This document shows, in pieces, positions 45,382-56,514 of a DNA stretch of 64,000 nt (position 1 is the stretch's first letter; each line of letters opens with the position of its first letter). The position numbers were made by a program, and so were the translations under genes. This DNA comes from Podospora pseudoanserina. Its lineage: Eukaryota; Ascomycota; Sordariomycetes; Sordariales; Podosporaceae. The notes under the pieces are model-generated. The model worked only from the letters and a program-made list of their open reading frames with translations. It made no database searches and was not told where the DNA came from. The stretch lies in the NCBI RefSeq assembly GCF_035222485.1, contig NC_085921.1, positions 3,906,001 through 3,970,000 of the forward strand. Direction: 5' to 3'.

Positions 45382-46497
45382 TTATTTGCTGCGCTTGTAA
45401 ATCTTGGCCAAGAAAGCTTCAAACACGCTCTTCTTGAGCCCCTCGGCCTCATCAATCTGGCCGATCCGCTCCCGGATCTCAGTGACAAACTTCTCCTCAT
45501 AATCCTGGTAGCGCTGCTCAAGCTTGAGATCGTCATACAACTTCTTGATGACCGTCTCCTTAGCCTTGTCCTTGCGGCCGTAGTTCTCCTCGAGGATCTT
45601 GCGCTGGTCGGGGGTGACAATGGCAAGAGCCTGGTTTACGAGCCAGGAGCACTTGTTGTCCATGATGTCGGTGCCGATCTTGCCAATGTGCTCGGGAAGT
45701 CCAAAGTTGTCGAGGTAGTCGTCCTGGATCTGGAAGTACTCACCCAGAGGGATGAGGATGGACTCGGCCTGCTTGAGGTTGGCGGGGGTGGCGATGTCGA
45801 GGAGGAGCAAAGAGAGAGCGACGGGGAGGTAGAAGGAGTAATAGGCCGTCTTGTAGATGACGATGAAGCGGTACTTCTCCATGGAGAAGTTGTCGAGGTT
45901 GACGACGTCCTCGGGGGCGGTGAGGAGGTCGCAGAGCTGGCCCATCTCGGTCTGGAAGGTGACCTCGTGGAAGAGCTCGAGGAGGTCGACGTAGCGGGGG
46001 TGATCGCGGAAGTACTTCTTGAGGAGGGTGTAGATGGCCGCCTCGAGCATGAAAGCGTCGTTGATGGCAACCATGCCGACGCCCTCGTGGCGGTACCAGC
46101 AGGGCTTGCCGCGGCGGGTGATGGACGAGTCCATGATGTCGTCCGAGACGAGGAAGAAGGCCTGGAGGAGCTCGGTCATCCAGCCGAGGGTGGCCGACTT
46201 GAAGTACTCATCTTCGGTGAGGGGGCGGCCGAGGAGGAGGGAGACGGAGTCGGGGACCGACATGCCGCGGTTGCACTTGCCGCCGACGGCATTGATCTCG
46301 AGGGACTGGGAGGAAAGGCATGTTAGTCTTGTTTACTTCGGCCAGCTTGATACATGGAACGGGAGGCCTACCTTCTTGTACCAAGCGAGCTCCTTCTCGG
46401 GGAGATTGTACGACTTGGCATGCTCGAGTAGAACCTCCTCGAGCTTGGGGAAGACGGACTCGAATTCCTGGAGGGTGGTCTTTTGCGGCGCAGCCAT
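45382..46497 (-). CDS. ERG20: Farnesyl diphosphate synthase
   Basis: Condenses DMAPP and GPP with IPP to farnesyl diphosphate, the branch point to sterols, ubiquinone, dolichol and protein prenylation. Two exons: 46497-46372 and 46305-45382 with a 66-nt intron; the join reads [18 protein letters not shown]. Product 349 residues. The first Asp-rich motif is DDIMD (97-101) and the second DDYLD (237-241), with GKPCWYR between. The C-terminus ends KIYKRSK, as is usual. ATG 46497 ([13 protein letters not shown]) is favoured; an in-frame ATG at 46533 would add 12 residues. The CaaX-bearing USP at 19.9-22.7 kb would use this product if farnesylated. Confidence 0.96.
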
Positions 46498-47295
46498 CTT
46501 GTCTGGGGATCTCTGAAGAGACGAAGTGTTCACCGTCGGTCAGCTTGGGCCGCTATTCGGAAGGTTGGAGAAGATAGGGGTTCGGGGGAAGCAAGGCAGC
46601 GGGAGAGGTGCGGGGGGGGGGGTGTTTCCTTACATATAAATTACAAGCGAAGGGGAAAGGGGCGGGCAGTTGCCGATTTACTGCCTGTTTGGGTATCACG
46701 GGAGAACAATAACAAGTGACAAGGCGATTCTACCGATCAGGTACCACAAGTGACAAAGGTGGATATCAACAACTGGGCCGTTACGTACTCGGCGGTTTCT
46801 CCCCAATTTCACGACCCCTCCTTGCCCCCCTTTGTTGTGGGGAGCTGCGATTATGGCGATAAGAGAACCCTGATGGCTCATTCGAGCAGGCGGTGAGCTG
46901 TTTTGCTGGCTGGCTGTCGTGCTGGCGGCGGGAAGTGGGGCTGGCAGATTTCCAAGGGACCAGGGGACAGGACGGGGGGAAATGTCTTGGCGCTGTCTGT
47001 CGCGGTGGACCGAAGACAGACGCGTTCCTGTTGCGGGTTTCGTCATTGACAACTGCGCCTTGCTGTCACCCATATGTTGCGACGAAATCCACGATTGCAT
47101 TTTTGGCTTTAGATATTTGGCCGCCGTTATGCTTGATTGACAAACGCCTGGTTAACCGCCGTTTTGGGACCGATATCAAACATATCTCCCCTCCCCATTT
47201 GGAGCTATTGTTTTGGTACATCCTAGCCAAGACAAGACCATTTAACAACACCCTCGTCACTGGAGGGGTTGCACCACAACCACAAAGCCACCACC
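46498..47295. other. Divergent promoter FPPS / APC8
   Basis: About 0.8 kb shared by two divergent housekeeping genes. Includes a G-run at 46610-46620. No other feature seen. Confidence 0.55.
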
Positions 47296-49348
47296 ATGGG
47301 CCTCTCTGCAAAGGATGCTTTGCAACTACGAGATACGCTGCAAATAGCAGTGGTAAAATGCTCCGAAAGATGTCTTTACCACGCTGCCAAATGGTATTTG
47401 GTCCATCATGGCTACCTTTTAAACACTTCATCAACTAATACTCGGTGTACATAGGGCGGCCGAACTCCTCGATGCGCTTCCTCAACCATCTGCTGCCGAC
47501 TTTAAAGCAACGCAAGACTTACCATCGTCTTACATTCATCCCGCTTTCACACCAAATCATGATCCTGCCGAAGCGGCTCTCGAAGCCAAGGAGCTCAGCC
47601 GTTACCTTCTCGCCAAATCGTTATTCGACTGCAAGGAGTTCGACAGATGTGCCGCCGTATTCCTTCCCGAGTCTTCATTGGCAGAGATGTTGGGGACAAA
47701 AGTAGACGATGCCACCACTACGGAAGGTAGAGAAAAGCAGAGGTCTTCGGTTGTTCTACCTTCGGAGAGAGCTTTACCTCAGATCAGCCAAAAAAGCTTA
47801 TTTCTCGCGCTGTATGCAAAAATGATCTCGGGCGAGAAGCGAAAGGAGGAGGAATCTGAAATGATCATGGGGCCGCAAGACTTGGGGACGATTACGAACA
47901 AACAGCTGGCCGTGATCAGTCGGTTCCTCACAAAGTGGTTCGACCAGCGAAAGTCGGAGGGAGGCGATGTTGCGCCCAGCCAGGGCTTTCTCGAGTATCT
48001 CTACGGCATGGTTTTGGTGAAGGAGAAGAACGACAAGGCTGCTTTGCAGTATTTGGTTGAAAGTGTGCAACTATTTCCGTGGAACTGGGGTGCCTGGATG
48101 GAGATCACCAACCTCATCACCAGAGTTGAACAGCTGAACGAAGTAACACCAAAGCTACCCCAGAACATCATGTCTTTCATCTTTCACGCCCATGCTTCGA
48201 TCAACCTTTACCAGCAAGGCGGTGAGATCGCCAATGCTCTGAACGACTTGCTGGTCGTGTTCCCAACATCCTCGTTCCTTTTAACCGACAAAGCACTGCT
48301 ATATTATCACTCGAAAGATCTTGTAGCAGCCGAGCAAGAATTCAGTCAGCTACTTGGACTTCATCCCCAGAGGATAGATGCCCTGGACCATTATTCCAAC
48401 ATTTTATATGTTTTGAACCTCCGACCAAAGCTGGCCTTTTTGGCCCATCTATGCTCTAGCATTGATACGTTTCGTCCAGAGTCTTGCGTCGTTATTGGTA
48501 ATTACTACTCTCTACTCTCTTGCCACGACAAAGCAGTCCACTACTTCCGTCGGGCTCTCATGTTGGACCGCTCATGTCTTTCCGCGTGGACACTCATGGG
48601 GCATGAGTATGTAGAGTTGAAGAATACTCACGCAGCCATCGAATCCTACCGAAGAGCGGTAGACGTCAACCGGAGGGACTACCGCGCCTGGTACGGCCTT
48701 GGCCAGACATATGAAGTACTCGAAATGCACGCGTATGCACTATGGTACTACAAGAAGGCCGCTGGTCTGCGTCCCTGGGACGGCAAGATGTGGCAGGCGG
48801 TGGGTTCGTGCTTGCAAAAGATGGGCCGCGACAAAGACGGCATCAAGGCGCTCAAGAGAGCTCTGCTTGCGGATTCCTACTACGATTCGTCAGCAAGTAG
48901 CTTTGGAAGCACAGGGACGATCGATCGGATGACGCAGATGGATCCTGAGGTCCTGCTGCAAATAGCGGCAATGTATGATCGGATGGAGGAAGAAGAGGAG
49001 GCTAAGGCGTACATGGAGTTGTGCGTTGCTCAGGAGGATGGCGGGGTTACCAATGATCAAGGACCAGGTCTAGGAGATTCCATCGGCGTCCGCGCTGATA
49101 GCCCAGGCTCAGATGATGGGGAAGGCGGAGGGGAAAGGGTAGCGGCTGGTGAGGGGACAGGGGTTACGGTGGCAACGAGCAAGGCCCGGATGTGGTTGGC
49201 GAAATATGCCATGAGGGTGGAGGACTACGAGACGGCGAATCGTCTCGCGACGGAGCTTTGCCAGGATGGCGTTGAGGTGGAGGAAGCCAAGGCGCTGATA
49301 CGGGAAGCGAGGTCGAGGATGGAACAGACGAGTATGATGGAGAGCTAG
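47296..49348 (+). CDS. CDC23: Anaphase-promoting complex subunit 8 (CDC23)
   Basis: TPR scaffold subunit of the APC/C ubiquitin ligase, which drives anaphase onset and mitotic exit. Two exons: 47296-47393 and 47455-49348, with a 61-nt intron (GTATTT donor, CTAAT branch). Product 663 residues. Tandem TPRs run from about residue 200 to 530, with the family block YSLLSCHDKAVHYFRRALML followed by LSAWTLMGHEYVELKNTHAA. The N-terminal part (FDCKEFDRCAAVFL) also fits Cdc23. The stop is TAG at 49346-49348; the same frame then stays open for 69 codons with protein-like composition (see findings), so the true C-terminus may be longer in some tissues or strains. Confidence 0.92.
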
Positions 49349-51411
49349 AGGCAGCAGTTGTCGCATCAGAAGTTCCTGGAGTTTGTGGAAGGTTTGAAGA
49401 TGAGAGACAACACGAGATTTGCTCGTCGTGATCCTCGACAGCCTGCGATTGTGAGGTCTGGGCCGGGTCCGAGAGGCGCAAACCGAGAGGAAGAGGGAGA
49501 ATGGTATTCGCAACTGGAGGATGATCTGAGTATGAGGAGGACTTCGTGGCGGTGAGTCTGTATGCGAGTGTAGATGTAAGCATCATTGTTTCCATCACTA
49601 TCGACGGTTGGTTGAGCCACACGATGAGTTCGATAAACAACGCAATTCGATACCCTGTTTTAATGGCATAGCTTTCCAGCTTCTTCTCTAGGTACACCTG
49701 TGCTTCACTATGGCGATGATCACAAACATGAAACTGATGGCTGGCAAATGTTGGCGCTCGGTGTCTCCGCTTGCGTGCTGGTAGTTGGTTTTCCGTTGCC
49801 TTCACTCCTTTTGTTGCGATTCCGACCTTCGCTTACCCCCCGGATCTTCACAAGACATGCGGTTCTCGCGTTGCGTACAAGCTTCGTCTCGGGGTGAGAC
49901 ATCCTGCACTGTCCTACGCACAGTCATGATGACCAAGAGAACATCATCAATGCTTCCAAACCAGCTCAAAGACGGGAATGGGGTACAAGGTGATACCCAA
50001 TTCTCCCATGTAGTTGAATTCGGCCGACCTCAAGCTTAGCATCGCCGTCCTCGTGGGGCCTTCTAGGAATACAAAACCCCTGTCTCCCGGTGTCACATCC
50101 CGTGATTAAAATTCCCGGAGCCGCCTTGGCGAGACCAGATTTAGTGTACGGGTGGCAGGGCTGAACTCCAGCTCTGGAACATGTTCTTGTTCTGACTTGG
50201 TACGAGGAAGCTTTGCGTGAAATGAAAACCAGCATCTATGATCGATACTTGGGGTTTGAGCAAGCAGTTTTTTGCAATCACTATTCTGTGTGGCTGTTTC
50301 TTATCTACAACATGTACCACAACCTAACAATACCGACAAGGCTGCAGTACTTTCCGCCGCCGGTGCCGCTCGCCGAGCTCCAACCCTCCCAGCGTCGGTT
50401 TATCAAACATATCTCCAAATCTGGACCGCGGAATTGATTTCTTCACATGGCGTGACGATGCGAGTTCCGACCTGTGTGCCAGCCATTACCAGCCGCCTCG
50501 ACCTGTAAGAGCTGAACACGACCATACCTACCCCTCAAGGCGTGCGTGGACTGCCATGTGCATACATTCAATGTTCCATGCAACCAGGCACACCAATGGC
50601 GGATGAGGCGTTCCTGGACCTAGTCCGTCTGCACTACGGATAGAACCGCCCAGTCAGGGGAGACTGGGCTCTCCACCTTACATAGTTCCCCCCAACCACC
50701 ACGCAGCCACACCACACTTGATCCAAAGTTGGAGGTGTGTGTCTCTCTTATCTCTGTGCTCTGCTGCTGTCTTGGTGTGGGCGTACCGCCTAACCTCCCG
50801 AGAAGGGGGAAGATCTCCGGGTGTTAGCTTTCAGGAACACCTTCCTGCTCTTCTGCGATAGGCAGCCTTGCGAGAAGTTGAAACTGAAAAGTTGGCTGAC
50901 TTTGTCTATAGTGTACGTCCACAGACAGCCTGCCTCCATGATCAAACACCAGAAGCTTACGAATGTGATGGCGGGTGGTCTGCACTGGGGACGCCCCCGT
51001 TCACACCGCGATGCGAGAACAATTGCTTTTCTTCGGCAGTCGAGCGGGGAGGGGAAATGGCTGGGTTGTCTGTGGGTTTGCTCAAGAAGCCTCGGGGATG
51101 GTATATAAGTGTGTCTGTTACCTCACCTCGAGTCGTTGCGAGTGCTGTTGAGATTTCTCCTTCCGTACCTCTCCTGCTCGGTTGCTCCACGAGTGTAGAG
51201 TGAGGCCCCCTCAAACCATTCCGGACTCTGAATAATTCGTACTCGACGTGGCTGCCAACTTCTTATGATCTTGCTTTTGCTGTTATTCAGGGCTTACTTT
51301 AAAATCTTGTCAATTCTCATTCAAGCAGAAAAACAATTCTTCCCAAGGAGGTCTCCTGACTTCTTCTCGCTCTGACACCCAGCCCCCTACCACGTCCGTC
51401 CATCCGCCACC
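49349..51411. other. 2-kb intergenic region before the secreted-protein gene
   Basis: The first 207 bases continue the APC8 frame after its stop (to TGA at 49555). The rest holds no gene that I can support; minus-strand frames here lack features. A TATA-like box is at 51102. Confidence 0.5.
51102..51109 (+). promoter_or_regulatory. TATA-like box, TATATAAG
   Basis: A good TATA match 310 bases upstream of the secreted-protein ATG, plausible as its core promoter with a leader of roughly 270 bases. Position is consistent but unproven. Confidence 0.4.
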
Positions 51412-52359
51412 ATGAGGCTCTTCAGCACAATGACGCTGGCCCTGGCCTGGATTGGCTCCGCCCTCGCCGAGCCCAAGGTCACCTTCATCAACCAAGACAA
51501 CAAGCACCGCACCATCGTCTTCACCCCCAGCGTCCCCCACAAGGAAATCAAGCCCCTCCGCGTCCCCGCCCACCAAGAGATCACCCAGTCCTTCCCCCAC
51601 GGCTGGATCGGCAACTGGTGGTCCGTCACCGACGGCAAACCTTGGATCCCCGGCATGCTGGGCGAGGTCACCTTCAACGGCTACATGGGCCTGACCTTCT
51701 TTGACGTCTCCGCCATCGTCAACGACCGCGACACCAGCGGCGTCAAGATGATGTGGCCCAGGAAGTCGGCCAGCGTCACCTCGGGCTGCGACGTCTTCTC
51801 CTGCGGGAACGAGTACACCTACCCCGACGAGGTGCAGACCAAGGCCACCAACGAGGACCACCTCATGTGCAGTCTGGGTGACGGTGTCAGCCCTGTCTAC
51901 CCTCGTGGTGCGAAAAAGTGGAAGAAGGAGGCGCGGAGGCAGGGGGAGGAGGAGGAGGTCGTCGTGGTCAAGCCCTCCTCTAAGCCCAAGCCTTCCGCGG
52001 TCCCCACCACCCCAGCCAAGGAGCAAGAACAAGAGGGCTTCAGCAGTGGCGGTGAAAACACCTACAACGGCGACAACGACAACCTCTACCGACACCGCCG
52101 CCACCGCTATTACCGCCCCGGCAACCTCGGCGAGTAGGTCGACATCCTCGACGACGCCGGCGAGCACATTGACGCCAACAAGATCAAGTGGGACAAGATG
52201 AACTAGGACGCCATCAAGTGGGAGGACGTGGACTGGGGCACCCTCGACTTCACCGTCAACAACTACTTGGACTGGCACCTCCTCGAGGCGCCCAGGCGTC
52301 CGAGATACCAGAGGTGGACAGGGCTGCTTTATAACCCCCGTCCTGGGTGGGGGAGGTAG
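51412..52359 (+). CDS. Secreted protein, frame continuing past two UAG codons
   Basis: ATG 51412 opens a protein with a signal peptide (MRLFSTMTLALAWIGSALA, cut before EPK). The conserved-looking core includes VTFINQDNKHRTIVF, GWIGNWWSV, PGMLGEVTFNGYMGLTFFDV and two or three Cys pairs. It resembles a family of small secreted ascomycete proteins that I recall being labelled DNase1 in some annotations; no nuclease motif is evident, so I assign no activity. A basic, low-complexity segment follows up to TAG at 52135-52137 (241 residues). The same frame then stays coding-like through a second TAG at 52204-52206 to a third at 52357-52359. Codons in the extension end in C or G just as upstream, and a five-residue repeat is present. 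Full length would be 315 residues. Possible causes: A-to-I editing of UAG to UGG, read-through, or recent decay. Confidence 0.75.
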
Positions 52360-53826
52360 GCTCCTGTTGATGTTAAGGGGGGTAAGTGAAATGTTGATGA
52401 AAACTCAGAGCTATGACTTATGTCTTTATGAAGGAAATCGTGGGGAAAAGAACGGATACGAAATGAAAGAGTTGGATTATGTTCTCATGATTTTGATGGC
52501 CATTATTCAATAGAGGTCAGGAAGTTACGAAGTGTGATACCCCCATCATTTCACCTTGACGAGCGAGGGAGGAAATACAGACGGTTTGCCGGGATGGAGT
52601 CATGAATGATGCTTTATGATACCAACGGGATGATTAACAACGTATGAGATTGTCTTTTTAGAAGGGAAAGGAGTTTGGGATCACAACAAGGTCGGATTGT
52701 GGTAGGGTTGGTCGAGGACAGGAGAAAGGGGGGGTTGGCGTTGGCGTATTGGATATAGTTTGGTTTTTTGGACCAGGCTCAGACGTTATACATATTAATT
52801 TTGAGGAACACAAAACACAATAACATAGAAAAATAATTTACTAGATTTTTAAACTGTAATGCTTCTTCTTGTCGATGTTGGCTATTCTATACGATGCTTT
52901 TTAAAATCAATTCTTTACATATCTTCTCACGAGCACAGAACCGCAAAAGCTGGCCACAAATAGTGTGATTTTGTTGAAACGGAAATCAGTGACAACCTCC
53001 ACGCTTTTTCCACAGCTCACTCCCAGCAGCCCTTTTTACCAGCATCCATATCTGATCTGGAAGAGTGTGAAGTAGATGTCGCTACACACCCAGACATTAC
53101 ACCTAGCATCTCCATAAAAAATATGTGGTTAATGAATACCTTACACTACCTAACAGAAATTGGCTGTAACCATTGGCTCTTTAGTTGGAATCCTCGTCAT
53201 TCCTGACCACTAACCCCCTAAAAGCATCGGTCTTGTCATATCTGACTGATCCATAAGCTCAATGAAAAGCAAAGCAATGACGCAAAAAAGAACGATATTG
53301 ACCACTATGGCCGACACCCCGCGGTAGTAAGGAACGAGGCGAACCCACGCAACCATTCGGCCTTTGGTATGCCCATGTCCAAGAGGCTGTCGTGTAGGGC
53401 GTAAGATGCGCATATCTATTTCCTCCTTTCCGTCTGATTGGGCGTGCCGAGAACAAAGAGATGGAAAACAAGAAATCCATTATTTCCCAGTTCCAGTTCA
53501 ACCCCCCATAATCTTTTTTGCCTTTGTGCCAAGTTCTTGTCTGTTGTTAAAGGGTCCCAGCCCGTCCCGGACTGTCCCAGACCATCCTGTCCCGTCGGTT
53601 GCCCACCTATGCTCATCTCATAACGCGAAAGAAAAGAAAAGAAAGAGAGAAAACCAGGCATGATCTCATATAACCACAGTGCTCCCGCGCCGATCCGTCA
53701 GACTCCTCTCCCATTCCCAACCAAACTGCACGTTTGCCAAGCCATATCAAAACCGAAATGAATACAGAACCACCCGCCAAAAAAATAGAAAAGCAAACAG
53801 GAAAACCAATACAACATAAAACTTGC
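52360..53826. other. Intergenic region with an AT-rich patch
   Basis: 3' flanks of two convergent genes. About 52780-52930 is clearly AT-rich compared with the rest of the window. A short minus-strand frame with a membrane segment is listed separately. Confidence 0.5.
53210..53413 (-). CDS. Possible small membrane protein, 67 residues
   Basis: An open frame from ATG (53411-53413) to TAG. It has a basic N-terminal half and one strong hydrophobic segment (IVVNIVLFCVIALLFIEL) that could span a membrane. Third codon positions lean to pyrimidines, as in real genes here. It lies about 410 bases past the FHA gene stop on the same strand, so it could also be 3' UTR. No family recognised. Confidence 0.25.
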   Translation of the reverse strand: MRILRPTRQPLGHGHTKGRMVAWVRLVPYYRGVSAIVVNIVLFCVIALLFIELMDQSDMTRPMLLGG

Positions 53827-56514
53827 TCAAGCAAAGGTAGGTGCCGTATAAATCAAAGTGCCCATCACCATGGCTCCGCCAATAGCCGCAATCCCTACGC
53901 GCTCTGCGAGACGGAACAACCGAACTTTCTTTGTCGGCCTCTCAAACGGACGAAGAACTTGGATAGAGGACTCAACAGTCTGGCCACGAACCTCTGTAGC
54001 AGCCTCCTCGAGGCCATCGGCCTTGAGGACTTCAGTTGCCGCCGTCTCTGGCACATCGCCCCACTTCAAGTCGTCCTCTGTTTCTACCGACATATCCTCA
54101 GCCTTTCTCTTGCGCTTTACAGAGTCAGAATTCGCCTTCGGCTTCTCTGCCTCGACAATCGACTGAGGCTCATCAGCGGTCTGGATCGTAAACTGCACAT
54201 TGACCTTCTGAGATTCAAGATCGCTAGTCTTCGACGCCACGTTTTCAGCGTTTTGGTCCACGGGCTTCTCAGTCTCGGGCTCCTTAGTCTTCTCAGTCTC
54301 AGGCTCCTTAGTCTTCTCTTGCTCCTTGTAGGCGTTTGGCTGATTTCCGCGGCGTGCAGAGCTCGACAGTAGGCGATCAAGACTATCAGAACAGATCGGC
54401 TGTGTTACGGTGCTGTTGAACGAGGTTTCCATGGGAGGCAGTCTAGAAAAGACCTGTTGATCTAAGCCTGATAGATCTCTCGTGTGCATCTCGTTGTCAA
54501 ACCGGGGGTTGGTGGGCATTGCATTGCAGAGAGCATATACCGACGACGCTGGGCGAGCGGTAGTCTGAGTCTCCAAAGCAGCCTTGTTGAAGATCTGGCC
54601 AGAGGTCTTGTTGAAATATGCCTTGTTCCCTTCTCGTGCAGACCAGAAGTCCCCTTTGCCTGATTTCAGACACAGAGACTCAAAATCTCCCTTGAAAGAA
54701 GCCGGCCACGAGTTAGGCTGGGTAGTCTTCCGAAGTTCAGAAAGAGGGGGGCCTTGGTGCATAGACTGCGCCACACCGGGACGATCATTCAAGAGCTTTT
54801 CAATTGCAATGGGATTAGTACTCTTAGCACCAGCTTCATCCTTCTTCGAGCTGACAGGAATGACGGGCGATGCGGTGTCTGAAGCCGGGTGGTCCAGAGT
54901 GTCGTCTTGCTCATCAGACACTACAGGTGCAGTGTGATGGTTATGGACAAGGGTCGGTCTGCCCATCATCGGGGAGAGTGGAAGAGGAGATGCTGGCTGA
55001 TCACAGTCAAAGATATCTAAGTTGCCAATAATACCTGCTTTAATGTCAACATTTGAATCGGTAGGCTTGATGGAACAGCAAAGTAAAGACATACTCTGAT
55101 GCTCAGAGGCAGACTCATTGTCATCATCCTCAGAGTAGTTCACCATATCCTCGTCGAGAATGCTTGACCCGTCGCTTTGATCATCCATGTCATGATCGCT
55201 ACCGCTGTCATCGTCATCATCGCTCGAGTATTCACCTTCCATGAAATTTTCAGGATAGTTGACGTTGCTTTCGGCGTCGCTCAACTCGCTGGTGTTGTCC
55301 TGATCCAAACTGTCGAGGCTATGGTCGCTATTATAGTTCGAATCCATGTCAGAATCGAGGACGGTTTGCTCAATTGCCTCCAAAGATTGGGCAGTCTGAC
55401 CAAGCGCCGAGGCGAACTCGGTCAAACGAGAAGTAGCAGCCCCCAAGGACGAAGTACTCTGCATGGGAACACGCCTCGCTGGCTCAGAAATGCTCAGGAT
55501 GTCAAGGTGGTCCCCCCCGACATCCTTTGTAACTGTAGCACCAGACGATCTATACTCGGCATCTCTATCCTCTCGGAACATAAGGGGGGACATTGGAGGT
55601 GAGGAGAGATCGATGAAGGCGGGGCTGCTATTGTTGAAAGGGCCTGCGTTCAGTTTGGAGGTCCAGGTATGGCTCTGGCTGGAGGCCTCAGGCTCCGTAA
55701 GATCGATCACCTCGACTCCAGGGACAAATTTGGGCGGAAGCGAATGTGGTGAGGTCGAAGCTGTCTGGGGATTCATTGTCGCGGAGTGGCTAGAATAAAT
55801 GCTGCTGTCGCTAGAATAATCATCAACATCAGAGCTGACTTCGGAGTCATCCGGGACTTGAAATGTTCTCGAGTCACATTCGTCGCCGACGCTGAAGGTC
55901 TTAGTCAGTGCCGACGAGGCAAATGAGGATGGGACGTACTGTTTAGTGGGCTCGTTGAACGAGACACCAAACTTGACCGAAACGGGCATGAATCTCGAAG
56001 TGCCACGATCGACTGGAAGACCGAAGGTGAGCCTGTCGCCGTCCTTGAGCTCTCTGGGCTCTTTCTCAAGCTTCTCGCGCTCGTTGAGATAGGTTCCGTG
56101 CAGAGAACCCTTGTCCCGGACCTGGACTTTCTACATGGGTGATCAGTAGGCATACGATGGCAGAAGCTGAAACGTCACCACGAAGCCCGTACCTTCTCGT
56201 CGATATCAACGCTAATTTCAGCGTGGTCCCGTGACATAACAGCGCTGTCAAACCAAGCGTTGTTTTCGGCAGGAACGAACCCTTTGGCAGAGACCTTGGA
56301 GGCACGACCGATGGCAATCGTGTTGTTCAAGGCTGTCAGGGTGATTTGTCGCCGAGAGTAGGTGGTGGCTGCGGCTGTGCTGCTTTCTGAACTCTCAACC
56401 GTGAGATCGATTTGAGCTGTATGAAGACAGAGTGTTAGTTGGTTGAATTGAAGAAGAAAAGGAAAAGAAAATAGGTGACAGACCTAGACTCTCGGCACGT
56501 GAATTGGCCGCCAT
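53827..56514 (-). CDS. FHA domain protein with a C-terminal membrane anchor
   Basis: Three exons: 56514-56484, 56416-56193, 56130-53827, introns 67 and 62 nt; 852 residues. An N-terminal FHA phosphothreonine-binding domain (about residues 25-130) has the core motifs IGRAS, MSRDHAEI and GSLHGTYLN. About 600 residues of acidic, Ser/Asp-rich disordered chain follow, including SGSDHDMDDQSDGSS and tandem KTKEPETE repeats. One hydrophobic segment lies 4-5 residues from the end of the chain (VGIAAIGGAMVMGTLIYTA), a tail anchor. FHA plus tail anchor recalls SLMAP/PRO45 of the STRIPAK complex, but the FHA sequence here differs and no clear coiled coil is seen, so I do not assign it. It may tether phospho-signalling to the ER, nuclear or mitochondrial membrane. 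Confidence 0.83.

Noticed and set aside
45274-46326. 350-residue frame antisense to FPPS
   Set aside because: Shadow of the highly conserved, codon-biased FPPS exon; composition Val/Leu/Glu-rich without a fold signature.
49164-49805. 213-residue minus-strand frame past the APC8 3' end
   Set aside because: Mostly antisense to APC8; the part beyond has no known motif.
51310-52278. 322-residue open frame antisense to the secreted-protein gene
   Set aside because: It is Val/Leu/Gly-rich, has no motif, and is explained by the C/G third-position bias of the plus-strand gene.
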